A stretch of DNA of 64,000 nucleotides from Sinomonas humi (GCF_000802235.1 NZ_JTDL01000141.1:62001-126000); one strand, 5' to 3'; numbered from the stretch's first letter, positions 27,404 through 36,056 are shown. Notes: generated by a model not told the origin, from the sequence alone. Numbers and translations: made by a program.

Positions 27404-28644
27404 TGGCAAAGACGACGATACTCGGGCTCGGCGGCACGATCGACTACGAGCTCCACTGGGATGCGCGGATACTCGGATCCCTCGCCGCCGAGTCCGGCAT
27501 CGTCGACCTCGGCTCCACCGCCCCGCAGGTGATCGATTCGGAGCGGACGCTCGTCCTCTCCGTCCTCCATCACCTGCGGGCTGGAACCGGGGGCGAGCAT
27601 TTCGTGGAAACACCGGAGGTCATTGAGCGTTTCGCTGCACGATTCGGCTACCGCACCACTCTCGGCGGCACACCGGTCCGCGCGGCCTTGGCCATGAGCA
27701 GCCTGGGCATCGGGAGCACGGTGCACCTCGTGTCCATCGACGATGACGTGCGTCGTCTCCTGCCGGCAGACGTGGACTACCTCTGCAGCGCCGAACACGA
27801 CTCCACCGACCCCCACCTGATCGTCCAATACCCCGCCAACGCCCGAATTCGGATCGGCGACGAGGAGGTCGTCGCCTCGAGTGCAAATCGGCTCATCTAC
27901 CCAAGCGACCACCCCAACGCCGAACTCCGCCTCAGCCGCGACCTGCCCGAAGCCCTCAGTGGTGCAGGTGTCTTCCTCATCTCGGGAATGAACTCGATGC
28001 AACAGCGCGACACGCTCGACGCGCGGCTGGAGGAACTCATCGCCGCCATGAAGAGCCTCCCGCTTGAAGCAGTGACCATCTACGAGAACGCGGGTTTCCA
28101 CATCCCGGGCTTCAGTCAGATCGTCCTCGACGCCCTTGCACCGCACGTCGACATCGTCAGCCTCAACGAAGACGAACTCATTGGCGCCCTTGAACGACCC
28201 GTCGACCTTCTGGACCCGATCGATCTCACCGCTTCTGTGCGCGAGTTCGCGGCGCGGGTGCCGACGCCCACAATCGTGCTCCACACGCGGCACTTCGCCT
28301 TGGCCCACGGGGAACGTGCCAGCCGGATGAGAGCCGTGCTCGCGAGCGGAACCGCCGCCTCAGGGGCGAGATACGCCTACGGTGACAATGCCACCCGTGA
28401 TGATGTGGAACGCCTCGACGCGAACGGGCAACGCAGCGCAGCCGGCCAGTCGCTGGCCGACTCCTTGCAGGGGAATGAGGAATTCTGTGTGGTTCCAGCA
28501 TTCGACCTGCAAGATGTCTCGACGCCCACGACTATCGGCCTAGGCGATACTTTCGTCGGTGGCGCAGTGGCTGCGCTTGTACGAGCGCAGAGCGAATCGC
28601 GGGCGGAGCAAATTGTCGAGGAGGTCGATCAATCTCCTCGTTGA
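27403..28644 (+). CDS. ADP-dependent sugar (phospho)kinase, ADPGK/ADP-PFK family
   Basis: A 413-residue ribokinase-fold protein of the ADP-dependent glucokinase/phosphofructokinase family known best from archaea. Visible are the N-terminal ILGLGGTIDYEL, the substrate loop YRTTLGGTPVRAALAMSSLG, GVFLISGMNSMQ, DIVSLNEDELIGAL, and the catalytic GLGDTFVGGAV near the C-terminus with its general-base Asp. The length and the NEDEL block separate it from normal PfkB kinases (about 310 residues). Overlap with the aldolase stop points to making the bisphosphate that the aldolase splits. Whether it phosphorylates a free sugar, a sugar phosphate, or both is open. Confidence 0.78.
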   Translation: MAKTTILGLGGTIDYELHWDARILGSLAAESGIVDLGSTAPQVIDSERTLVLSVLHHLRAGTGGEHFVETPEVIERFAARFGYRTTLGGTPVRAALAMSSLGIGSTVHLVSIDDDVRRLLPADVDYLCSAEHDSTDPHLIVQYPANARIRIGDEEVVASSANRLIYPSDHPNAELRLSRDLPEALSGAGVFLISGMNSMQQRDTLDARLEELIAAMKSLPLEAVTIYENAGFHIPGFSQIVLDALAPHVDIVSLNEDELIGALERPVDLLDPIDLTASVREFAARVPTPTIVLHTRHFALAHGERASRMRAVLASGTAASGARYAYGDNATRDDVERLDANGQRSAAGQSLADSLQGNEEFCVVPAFDLQDVSTPTTIGLGDTFVGGAVAALVRAQSESRAEQIVEEVDQSPR

Positions 28645-28672
28645 AGGGGCCCGGAGGGCCAGCTAATTCCTC

Positions 28673-29332
28673 TCAGGTGGGAATTGGACTGGCAACTACC
28701 GGGAACATCCCGGCGACTTTGACCCCGACTACGACGACGGCGAGGACTGTGGTTGCGATCAGTGCCCAAATCGGGGCGAGGCCGCCCCGCTGGGCGACCT
28801 TACGCACGACAACGGACCGGCCGATGACATACACCGCTTGCGCGAGGAAGGCCCACCCCCAGTGGAACGGCCTCACGACCCCTTCAGCGGCCAGCTTCTT
28901 CCAATCCAGATATGCGAAGCAGACGCAGAGCACGTAGGAGAGGAAACTCGCGAAAAGCATCAGGAAGTACACCGGCGTGAAGACCGAGTTCAGCTCGAGC
29001 ATCCGGACGATGTGCCCACTGCTGACGAGGGTGCGGTAGCTGAGCGTGGGCTTCCATGCGAGCTCGAGCAGCACATTCGCGAGAGGCACGAGCACGACGA
29101 GCCAGATCGCCCAGTTGTACACGGCTGCCCCGGGGCGAAGTGGCGGTCTTCCTTTGGCCCTTCCCGGGAAGGCCTGGGCCCGTTGGGTGTCGATCCAAGA
29201 ACGCCCATCCCACCACAGCTGTCCTCGGCGGTCTGGCGCCGGGTACCAGCCCGGAGGCAGCGCCGACGAACCGAATACCCGTGTGCCTTGAGGCGGCCAT
29301 CCACCGCTCTCTCCCACCATTTGCTCCCCCAA
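28673..29332 (-). CDS. DUF2510 domain membrane protein
   Basis: A 219-residue protein with the actinobacterial DUF2510 signature LPPGWYPAPDRRGQLWWDG followed by RSW near residues 25-47, then four predicted membrane helices with a DUF4328-like pattern (YNWAIWLVVLVPLANVLLEL, FLMLFASFLSYVLCVCFAY, WALIATTVLAVVVVGVKV). Such proteins are common and uncharacterised; the soluble motif is thought to mediate protein contacts. It ends convergently with the kinase gene. Confidence 0.8.
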   Translation of the reverse strand: MGEQMVGESGGWPPQGTRVFGSSALPPGWYPAPDRRGQLWWDGRSWIDTQRAQAFPGRAKGRPPLRPGAAVYNWAIWLVVLVPLANVLLELAWKPTLSYRTLVSSGHIVRMLELNSVFTPVYFLMLFASFLSYVLCVCFAYLDWKKLAAEGVVRPFHWGWAFLAQAVYVIGRSVVVRKVAQRGGLAPIWALIATTVLAVVVVGVKVAGMFPVVASPIPT

Positions 29333-29484
29333 TTCAGATAAGAGACTGCGAGTCGCGCCCGCCCAGTAACGGCGATCCTAAACGACCCCAGGATTGAGGG
29401 CAGCAACGGAAATGCAAGGATTTGCCAAGGATCGATCATCGACCTCTCGGCTCGGAACGGGCCCTCCGGGACCATTACCGGGCG

Positions 29485-30054
29485 CTACATGTGCCGCGGG
29501 CCGAATTCACCCCAGCTGCTGGGCTTGCGCTCGTCCTGGGAGAGAAGGCCTGCGATCCAGCAGTCATGCCGTCCCGAGGTCAGCTGGATTCCTTGTCGGA
29601 GTGTTCCTTCGTAGCTGAACCCGAGGCTCTCCGCCACCCGCGCGGATGCTGTGTTGCCAACAGCGGCCCGCCACTCTACGCGAGCGAGGTTGAGCCCTTC
29701 CCGAGCGAACCCGAAGTCGAGCACCACACTTACCGCTTCTTTCGCATAGCCTCGCCCGCGGGCACCTGCCCTGATCCAATAGCCGATCGCGGCTTCGTCA
29801 TCATTCAGCCGAAGGCTCGTCATCCCGACGAGCGCACCCTGCGACCGAATTGACCACGTCAGCTCTTGGCCGGACTCCCATGCGGCAGCAGCGTAATGAA
29901 TGAACCTGCCCGCATCGCTCCGTTCGTATGGGGAAGGGATGGGAACGAACCGCGCGATCGCAGGGTCCTGACAGGCTTCGAAAATGGCCGTCTCATCGCC
30001 CTCATTCGGAGCCGACAAAGTCAGTCGAACGCTTTCAAGCACGTTGGGCACCAT
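29485..30054 (-). CDS. GNAT family N-acetyltransferase, RimJ/RimL type
   Basis: A 189-residue acetyltransferase. The start SVRLTLSAPNEGDETAIFEA, the acetyl-CoA loop IRAGARGRGYAKEAVS, RVEWRAAVGNTASARVAESL and GFSYEGTLRQGI are standard for the RimJ/RimL subgroup that acetylates protein N-termini or small amines. Monocistronic; substrate not predictable. Confidence 0.88.
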   Translation of the reverse strand: MVPNVLESVRLTLSAPNEGDETAIFEACQDPAIARFVPIPSPYERSDAGRFIHYAAAAWESGQELTWSIRSQGALVGMTSLRLNDDEAAIGYWIRAGARGRGYAKEAVSVVLDFGFAREGLNLARVEWRAAVGNTASARVAESLGFSYEGTLRQGIQLTSGRHDCWIAGLLSQDERKPSSWGEFGPRHM

Positions 30055-30150
30055 TCCGTCACCCTACTGGCGGATCCGTGCCCGGAGTGCGCGGGTACGC
30101 CTGGCGCCTCTTATGGCCAGCACCGCCGCTGGCTAACTATCGTAGCCATC

Positions 30151-30879
30151 GTGGAACTCGCACCCCGGCTTCGCCGTATCGGCAACGACCTCATCGCCTG
30201 CCACATCATTGTGGGCGACGATGGAATGACGCTCGTCGATACCGGCCTTCCCGGCCATTACCGTGACCTCGTCCGTGAGCTAAAGCAGCTCGGCCGCCCG
30301 CTTTCTGACATCAAAGGCATTGTGCTCACCCACGGTGACAGCGACCATATCGGCTTTGCCGAGCGCTTGCGCGGTGAGCTTGGAATTCCGGTTTACATCG
30401 GGGCCCCGGATGCGGACCGCGCGAAGGGAGCAAAGCCCCCGGCGACGCCGAAGGACCCGCGCCGCCTCGCCGCCGTCGTCCGCTTCTTCGCCTACGCGAT
30501 CACCAAAGGTGGATTTCGCACAACGCCGCTTCATGAGGTAACCCCAGTTCACGACGGCGACGTGTTGCCTTTGCCGGGAACGCCCCGCGTGATTGCAATG
30601 CCCGGCCATTCGCCGGGCAGCATCGCGGTCTACGTGCCGGCGGTACGCGCCGTGTTCGTCGGCGACGAGCTCACGACACGCCACGTGCTCACGGGCGTTG
30701 AGGGTCCGCAGCCGGCGCCCTTTACCGATGACCAAGCTGGATCGTCGGCCTCGATCGAGAGGCTCGCGGGCTTGGACGTCGATTGGGTCATCCCGGGCCA
30801 TGGTGCCCCTTGGCGCGGAAACACTGCTTCGCTCATCGCAGCGTACCGCTCGGCCGAGGCGCGTCCGCCTGTTCGCTGA
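30151..30879 (+). CDS. MBL-fold metallo-hydrolase with altered metal motif
   Basis: A 242-residue metallo-beta-lactamase-fold hydrolase. The signature reads LTHGDSDHIG, where the second histidine of HxHxDH is an aspartate, a variant present in some MBL subgroups. VIAMPGHSPGSIAVYV, FVGDEL and VIPGHGAPW supply the later ligands. GTG 30151 was chosen; the frame is open further upstream but lacks homology there. Its 3' end overlaps the convergent kinase-like gene by 47 bases. Confidence 0.8.
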   Translation: MELAPRLRRIGNDLIACHIIVGDDGMTLVDTGLPGHYRDLVRELKQLGRPLSDIKGIVLTHGDSDHIGFAERLRGELGIPVYIGAPDADRAKGAKPPATPKDPRRLAAVVRFFAYAITKGGFRTTPLHEVTPVHDGDVLPLPGTPRVIAMPGHSPGSIAVYVPAVRAVFVGDELTTRHVLTGVEGPQPAPFTDDQAGSSASIERLAGLDVDWVIPGHGAPWRGNTASLIAAYRSAEARPPVR

Positions 30880-31705
30880 TCAGAGCCGCTGACCATTCCT
30901 CAAGCCTGCGTCGCAGCAGCTCGGGACCAAGCTCGGTGCGGCCAATTCCGATGTAGTTCGGCGCCCATTCTTCGACCCTCGGATAGGCGCTCGCCGCGGC
31001 CTGGAGGTCCCAGACCGAAAGGTCGGGAATTGTGGCTCCCGTGAGTTGTTGATATTCGGCCGAGAACATATCGGCCGAATAGGGGTCGCCCAAGAGAACC
31101 AGGTCAAGACGGCACCAGGCCACGTCCACCCCTCTTGGTGCGTGGCGTGCACCCGGCCAATCAACTACCCCCGTGAGCTTTTCGCCCGACCACAAGGCAT
31201 TCCCGCACCAATAGTCGGAATGCGTGAGCACCCGGTCCTTCAGGTCGAGACTGCCCCACGCCTCTCGCGCCATTCTTGCCACAGCGCTATCGCCCGACGG
31301 CGGCCCGTCGGGCGCAGGTCTGAGCCCGCTTCCGGGGAGCGCGTGGATGCGGGCAAGGGCAGCTGCCATCTCGTGAGCGATTGCCCTTAGGGAGAGTTGG
31401 GGATCTGGATGGCCCCCCTCGACCCTCGTAGTCACGATGAACGGCCAGCCTGCCCGAACCGAATGGCAAATATGGCGCGGGACCAAATCGCCGAGAGCGT
31501 GAAGCCGACCAAGGATCTCGACTTCGCGCAGCACGGTTGAGGGTTCCCCTGGGAAGCTGCGGATCACATAATCCGATTCGCCGTCGCTGGCCAGAATGCT
31601 CGTCGCATGAGTTCCGCCCTCGAGGAAGGACGAGAAAACAAGCCTCTGCCCCAGCTGAGCCGACGCCTCTGCCAACAGAAAGTAGGGGGTCGGCGGTATA
31701 GACAT
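30833..31705 (-). CDS. Aminoglycoside-phosphotransferase-fold kinase
   Basis: A 290-residue protein-kinase-like small-molecule kinase. The catalytic loop RVLTHSDYWCGNALW matches HxDxxxxN, followed by GVVDWPGARHAPRGVDVAW with the metal-binding Asp. The N-lobe FLEGGTHATSILAS and YVIRSF fit the APH family. These enzymes phosphorylate varied hydroxyl or amine compounds; drug resistance should not be assumed. Its 3' end is antisense to the MBL gene. Confidence 0.82.
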   Translation of the reverse strand: MSIPPTPYFLLAEASAQLGQRLVFSSFLEGGTHATSILASDGESDYVIRSFPGEPSTVLREVEILGRLHALGDLVPRHICHSVRAGWPFIVTTRVEGGHPDPQLSLRAIAHEMAAALARIHALPGSGLRPAPDGPPSGDSAVARMAREAWGSLDLKDRVLTHSDYWCGNALWSGEKLTGVVDWPGARHAPRGVDVAWCRLDLVLLGDPYSADMFSAEYQQLTGATIPDLSVWDLQAAASAYPRVEEWAPNYIGIGRTELGPELLRRRLEEWSAALISEQADAPRPSGTLR

Positions 31706-31713
31706 GGGCCGCT

Positions 31714-32136
31714 TTACTTCTTCCGGCTCTCCGCCGTCTTCTTGTCGTTGGCCTTCTGCAGCGCGTCGACGAGCTCCTCCTTGGACATATTGGAGCGACC
31801 CGGCACGTCGAGCTTCTGGGCGAGCTCGTAGAGGTGCTTCTTGGACGCGTTCGCGTCCACACCTCCGGCCGTGGGGCGGGATGTCTTCCTCCCGCCTTCG
31901 GCCTGCGCGTCCGAGGGGCCCTTGCCCTCCTTGGGCTCCCAGTGGTCGCCGACCTTCTCATGAGTGTGCTTCAGGGCCGAGTAGGCCACGCGATGGGCAC
32001 GCTGTTCGTCGCCGTAGGTCTCCTCGGCCGAGTCGTGGGCCTTGGCGAACGTCTGCTGGGCCTTCCGGTCTGAGCGCTGGAGCGTTGAGGGGAGCTCGTC
32101 CTTCTTGGCCTTCCCACTCTTGTCTGCCTTGGGCAT
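31714..32136 (-). CDS. ChaB-like protein with Rho N-terminal-type domain
   Basis: A 140-residue, highly charged protein. The N-terminal half (LPSTLQRSDRKAQQTFAKAH, AHRVAYSALKHTHEKVGDHW) matches ChaB, and the C-terminal half (SKKHLYELAQKLDVPGRSNM, SKEELVDALQKAN) is a Rho-N/SAP-like helical nucleic-acid-binding motif. The fusion is frequent in actinobacteria and of unknown function. ATG 32136 is taken as start although the frame is open further. Confidence 0.82.
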   Translation of the reverse strand: MPKADKSGKAKKDELPSTLQRSDRKAQQTFAKAHDSAEETYGDEQRAHRVAYSALKHTHEKVGDHWEPKEGKGPSDAQAEGGRKTSRPTAGGVDANASKKHLYELAQKLDVPGRSNMSKEELVDALQKANDKKTAESRKK

Positions 32137-32219
32137 GCTTCCTCCGATCCGGGATCCTGCTCTTGCCTGCTCTTCCACGCTAGGCCCGGCTCCTATGAGT
32201 GACAACCGTTGGTGATCCC

Positions 32220-33245
32220 TCAGCACTCCGCCAGGATGTGTTCGAAGTCTTTGAGCGCGGCGGCTGCCGTGGCGCGAGGGTCGGAGGCGCCTCCGACGAC
32301 GGTCAGCACGCCCATCTCGTCGGTCACCGCGCTGAAGCCCTTCATGCTCCCGCGCAGGTGGGCGAAGGGATGGTCCTGCCCGTAAGTCCTGAGTTCGACG
32401 CCGGCCCGGAACCCGTCGTCGTCGGCCGGGGACTCGCCGTCGTACTCGAGGAAGCCGACCAGCCGCGGCGAGCGGCCCTCGGCTCGCCACCGCGCGACGT
32501 CGTCCGGACCAATCCGGCCGATGCCCTCCCGCGGGAGGGCATCCAAGCGCAGGTCGGCGCCGAGCGCCGCGTTTGCGATGATGACCAGTTTCGCGGCAGT
32601 GTCCCAGCCTTCGACGTCGAAGCTCGGGTCGGGCTCGGCGATGCCGCGGTCTTGGGCGAGGGCCAGCGCGTCCGCGAAGGGAAGGCCGTTCATCATCTCC
32701 TCGAGGACGAGGTTCGCGGTGCCGGTGAGGACCGCCTCGAAGGAGAGGACCCGGCAGCCTGCAAGGCTGTGTTGGAGGAAGTCGACCGTGGGAAGGCCGG
32801 ACGCGGCCGCTGCGCTCATCCGGAGGCTGCCGCCGTGGGCGCCCGCGAGGCGGAGAAGCCCGCGAAGGTCGACGACGAGTGCCCCTTTCGAGACGGCGAT
32901 GGCGTGCATTCCCCGGCCGAGGGCGCCGCGCAGGTAGTGCAGCGCGGGGCCGCCGGTAACGTAGTCGCTCGGGCTGGCCTCGACGAGGACGTCCGCCTTC
33001 ACGCCGCCGAGGAAGGCTTCCCCGGTCAGTCCAGCCACGAAGCTCTCGCGGGCGTAGAGCCGTTCGGGCTCAAGCCCTGAGGGGTCGACGAGGCCGGCGG
33101 ATGAGCCGCAGACCCCGACGATCCGCGCTTCGATGCCGTACCGCTGCCTGTAGGCCTCGCGCCGGTCGAGCAACATCTCGGTGATCCGCCGGCCAATGCT
33201 TCCGAAGCCGGTGACGGCGATGGCGATGTTGCGCTCGGTTGTCAT
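32220..33245 (-). CDS. Homoserine dehydrogenase family protein
   Basis: A 341-residue NAD(P)-dependent oxidoreductase. The glycine motif is IAVTGFGSIGRRI at residues 8-20, the substrate region has LTGTANLVLEEM, and DVEGWDTAAKLVIIANAALG carries the catalytic Lys. It lacks the C-terminal ACT domain of the main actinobacterial homoserine dehydrogenase (about 430 residues) and stands alone without thrC or thrB. It is probably a second, unregulated homoserine dehydrogenase or a related catabolic enzyme. Confidence 0.78.
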   Translation of the reverse strand: MTTERNIAIAVTGFGSIGRRITEMLLDRREAYRQRYGIEARIVGVCGSSAGLVDPSGLEPERLYARESFVAGLTGEAFLGGVKADVLVEASPSDYVTGGPALHYLRGALGRGMHAIAVSKGALVVDLRGLLRLAGAHGGSLRMSAAAASGLPTVDFLQHSLAGCRVLSFEAVLTGTANLVLEEMMNGLPFADALALAQDRGIAEPDPSFDVEGWDTAAKLVIIANAALGADLRLDALPREGIGRIGPDDVARWRAEGRSPRLVGFLEYDGESPADDDGFRAGVELRTYGQDHPFAHLRGSMKGFSAVTDEMGVLTVVGGASDPRATAAAALKDFEHILAEC

Positions 33246-33322
33246 AGCGGGCCCAACCCTAGCATTTGCGAGTTTCTGCCGATCCTATGACTCCAGTTGT
33301 CATGCTCACGACACGCCCTACA

Positions 33323-33369
33323 AATAGACATGTCTAAGACCGTTGTACACGCACAATAGACACGTCCAA
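33323..33369. promoter_or_regulatory. Two imperfect 15-bp repeats upstream of fliA
   Basis: AATAGACATGTCTAA (33323-33337) and AATAGACACGTCCAA (33355-33369) lie 32 bp apart, close to three helical turns, 78 bases before the fliA start. The first contains the perfect palindrome AGACATGTCT. They look like paired sites of a dimeric regulator of the flagellar sigma factor. Confidence 0.5.
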
Positions 33370-33446
33370 CGGAAGTCCTGACGCGCGGGGGAAAGCGGGT
33401 CTCACGCTTGGGCTCCATTGAAGACATTCGTCTCGCAGGGGTGTAG

Positions 33447-34253
33447 GTGAAGATCGAAGAACGCAACCGCTTGGTCGTGGAGCATCTCCCGCTCGTGGGC
33501 TACCTGGTCTCGGACCTGTGCGCGCGGGCCACGCACCTCTCCCGCGAGGACATGGCGTCCGCGGGCTCGCTCGGTCTCGTGCTCGCGGCCGAGTCGTTCG
33601 ACCCGACAACAGGGGTTCCCTTCGGGGCCTTCGCCCGCCGCCGTATCACCGGTGCCCTCATGGACGAGCTCCGCTCCCTGGACTGGGCGGGCCGTGGAGC
33701 ACGCAAGCGCATGAAGGCGGTGAGTGCCGTGACCGAGACTCTCACGAGCAGCCTCGGCCGGAAGCCCACCCATGACGAGATCGCAGCTGCCCTTGGCGTG
33801 AGCCGGGAGAGCGTCGACGAAGCCGCGGCTGACGCGGCTCGCACGGTGAGTCCGCTCGACGAGACGATCTCCGACACGCTCGTGGCGGACATGGTCGCCC
33901 CCGAGGAGGCGACATTGGCGGGGGAGCGAACGCGGTACCTCCGTGCCGCCGTGGACTCGCTGCCCGAACGCCTGCGCCTCGTGGTGACGGCCATCTACCT
34001 CGAGGGCAGCTCGGTCAAGGACGTCGCAGAGAGGTTCGGTATCAGCTCCTCAGCCGTATCGCAGCAGAGGAGCGAGGGGATCCGCCTCCTGCGGGAGGGC
34101 CTCGCCCTTCACTATCCGGACGGGCCAGCCGCTGCTCCCGCCAGCGAACCCGGCGCCGTCTCGCCGCGTCGGGCTGCCTGTCTCGAAACGTTCGCGGACG
34201 CTGTTCGGGGAGCAACCTCCGGACGACGCGTCGCTTCCCCGGCCGCCCGCTGA
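33447..34253 (+). CDS. fliA: RNA polymerase sigma factor for flagellar genes, sigma-28 family
   Basis: A 268-residue group 3 sigma factor. Region 2 reads LVVEHLPLVGYLVSDLCARA, DMASAGSLGLVLAAESFDPT, FGAFARRRITGALMDELRSLDW, the FliA/WhiG signature. Region 3 (SLGRKPTHDEIAAALGVS) and region 4 (LPERLRLVVTAIYLEG, VAERFGISSSAVSQQRSEG) follow. It has an extra C-terminal tail of about 35 residues. It is 16 kb from csrA with non-flagellar genes between, and no anti-sigma FlgM is adjacent. In this genome it most likely drives late flagellar genes. Confidence 0.85.
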   Translation: MKIEERNRLVVEHLPLVGYLVSDLCARATHLSREDMASAGSLGLVLAAESFDPTTGVPFGAFARRRITGALMDELRSLDWAGRGARKRMKAVSAVTETLTSSLGRKPTHDEIAAALGVSRESVDEAAADAARTVSPLDETISDTLVADMVAPEEATLAGERTRYLRAAVDSLPERLRLVVTAIYLEGSSVKDVAERFGISSSAVSQQRSEGIRLLREGLALHYPDGPAAAPASEPGAVSPRRAACLETFADAVRGATSGRRVASPAAR

Positions 34254-34327
34254 ACAGCGACTGCAATTTGGCTTAATTTAACCTCCCGGACGCGGACCGC
34301 TTCCTGGACGAGTCGGATCGAAAATAC

Positions 34328-34767
34328 GTGACGGCCGTGAGCACTCGTCTCGGCATCCCGGACGATGTCCGCGACAAGCTCCTCGATAATCTCTCGAAGG
34401 GAGTTCTTCCCGAGTCGATGACAGGCGCGGCGCCGAGGTCGACGCGGACCAAGAAGGACGTTTCGGGCGTGACTACCGTGCGGAGAGAGTTCAGGGACGG
34501 TTCAGTCTCGGAAACTACCTTTGAGGCCCGCTCGAGCCAGCTTGCTCCGCGCCGTTCAATGCCACGATTTCAAGGATCTACGGTTCCTGGTACAGCGGGA
34601 TCGGCGGTGCCTCACCCATCGTCAACGAGATCCTCCAGCAAGACCAATCCTGCTATGGGCCAGCTCGGGCCAGAGCGAGCGCCATGGTCTCGGGCTGGGG
34701 ATATTCCTTCAGCGCCTCCCTGACTTTCTATGTCCAGAACACGAGCAGGTGGGACACGAGCCCATAG
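34328..34767 (+). pseudogene. Frameshifted remnant of a small secreted-type protein
   Basis: One frame gives STRLGIPDDVRDKLLDNLSK and FRDGSVSETTFEA. The +2 frame then gives PACSAPFNATISRIYGSWYS and YSFSASLTFYVQNTSRWD before a TAG at 34765. Together these read as one protein of about 145 residues with a pair of cysteines about 30 residues apart, resembling small actinobacterial exported beta-rich proteins. The shift lies near 34525. No signal peptide is left at the 5' end, which suggests further truncation. The family is not named with confidence. Confidence 0.6.
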
Positions 34768-34853
34768 CGCCGGAAGGCGGCCGGGCCTTCCGCTGCGATC
34801 GCCAGCGGTCCGCAATACACTGCAGCCAAGACTCAGCGTTGAGGGAGGCCCAA

Positions 34854-36056
34854 GTGGAAGTCGGCGTCGCGCGTGAACGCATCCCTGGTGAGAAGCGCGT
34901 GGCGGTGACCCCAGAATCGGCGAAGCAGCTCATTTCGCTGGGGCTCGGCGTCGTCGTCGAAGCAGGCGCCGGTGCAGCGGCAGGCTACCCGGACGCAGCG
35001 TACGCCGCAGAAGGTGCCCAGATCGCCCCTTCCCTCGATCCGGCGACGGTCGACGTCGTCGTCCACGTCCGCCCCCTCGACCCGCCTGCGGCAGCCCGCC
35101 TCAAGCCGGGGACGGTCACCGTCGGCCTCGCCTCGCCTTCATCCGAACTGCCTACCGTCCGGGTGCTCGCAGAGGGGCGCGTCACGGCCTTCGCCCTCGA
35201 ACTCGTGCCCCGGATCTCTCGCGCGCAGTCGATGGACGCGCTCACGTCCCAGGCCCTCGTGACCGGTTATCGCTGCGTGCTCGAGGCGGCCATTCGGCTC
35301 CCGCGATTCTTCCCCCTTTACATGACGGCTGCCGGGACAATTCCGCCGGCGCGTGTCCTCGTCCTCGGCGCGGGCGTCGCGGGGCTCCAAGCGATCGGCA
35401 CGGCAAAGCGTCTCGGAGCGCGGGTCTCCGCGAACGACATCCGCCCCGCCTCAGCGGACGAGGTCGCCTCGATGGGCGGGACATTCATCCGTCTCGACCT
35501 CGAATCGGCGGAAGCTGCAGGTGGATACGCCCGGGAGCTCGGTGCGGACCGCGCCGTCCTCCAGCGCCAGCTCCTCGCCCCGCACGTTGCCGAAGCGGAC
35601 GTCCTCATCACCACCGCAGCCGTGCCCGGGCGCCCCGCACCCCTCCTCGTGACGAGGGAGATGGTCGCCGCGATGCGGCCCGGGTCTGTCGTCGTGGACA
35701 TGGCCGCGGAGTCGGGAGGCAACGTCGAGGGCTCGGTCGCGGGCGAGGACGTCGTCGTGCCGACGGCCGACGGCTCCGGCGAGGTCACCGTCGTCGGCCT
35801 TAAGGACGCCGCCTCGGCTATGGCCTTCGACGCATCGCGCCTGTACGCGAAGAACGTCGCCAACTTCATCGCACTACTGACGCGGGAGGGTGAGATCGCT
35901 CCCGACTTCGACGACGAAGTTGTCGCCGGAGCATGCCTGACCCACGACGGCGGCGTCCTGCACGAGCCGACGGCGCAGGCTCTCGCGGCGCTCACCGCGG
36001 CGACGGGGGCAGCCGAAGTGGTCGAAGACGAGGAGATCGAGGGAGGGGCGGGCTGA
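34854..36056 (+). CDS. pntAA: NAD(P) transhydrogenase subunit alpha part 1
   Basis: The soluble NAD(H)-binding domain I of the proton-translocating transhydrogenase. The 400-residue protein has GVARERIPGEKRVAVTPES, the NAD motif RVLVLGAGVAGLQAIGTAKR, and RLYAKNVANFIALL. The GTG start follows GAGGGAGG. Frame is open upstream without homology. The stop overlaps the ATG of pntAB. The complex makes NADPH from NADH at the cost of the proton gradient. Confidence 0.95.
   Translation: MEVGVARERIPGEKRVAVTPESAKQLISLGLGVVVEAGAGAAAGYPDAAYAAEGAQIAPSLDPATVDVVVHVRPLDPPAAARLKPGTVTVGLASPSSELPTVRVLAEGRVTAFALELVPRISRAQSMDALTSQALVTGYRCVLEAAIRLPRFFPLYMTAAGTIPPARVLVLGAGVAGLQAIGTAKRLGARVSANDIRPASADEVASMGGTFIRLDLESAEAAGGYARELGADRAVLQRQLLAPHVAEADVLITTAAVPGRPAPLLVTREMVAAMRPGSVVVDMAAESGGNVEGSVAGEDVVVPTADGSGEVTVVGLKDAASAMAFDASRLYAKNVANFIALLTREGEIAPDFDDEVVAGACLTHDGGVLHEPTAQALAALTAATGAAEVVEDEEIEGGAG

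Noticed and set aside
30833-31705. Aminoglycoside resistance gene
   Set aside because: Only the general APH kinase fold is visible; the fold covers many metabolic kinases and there is no resistance-island context.
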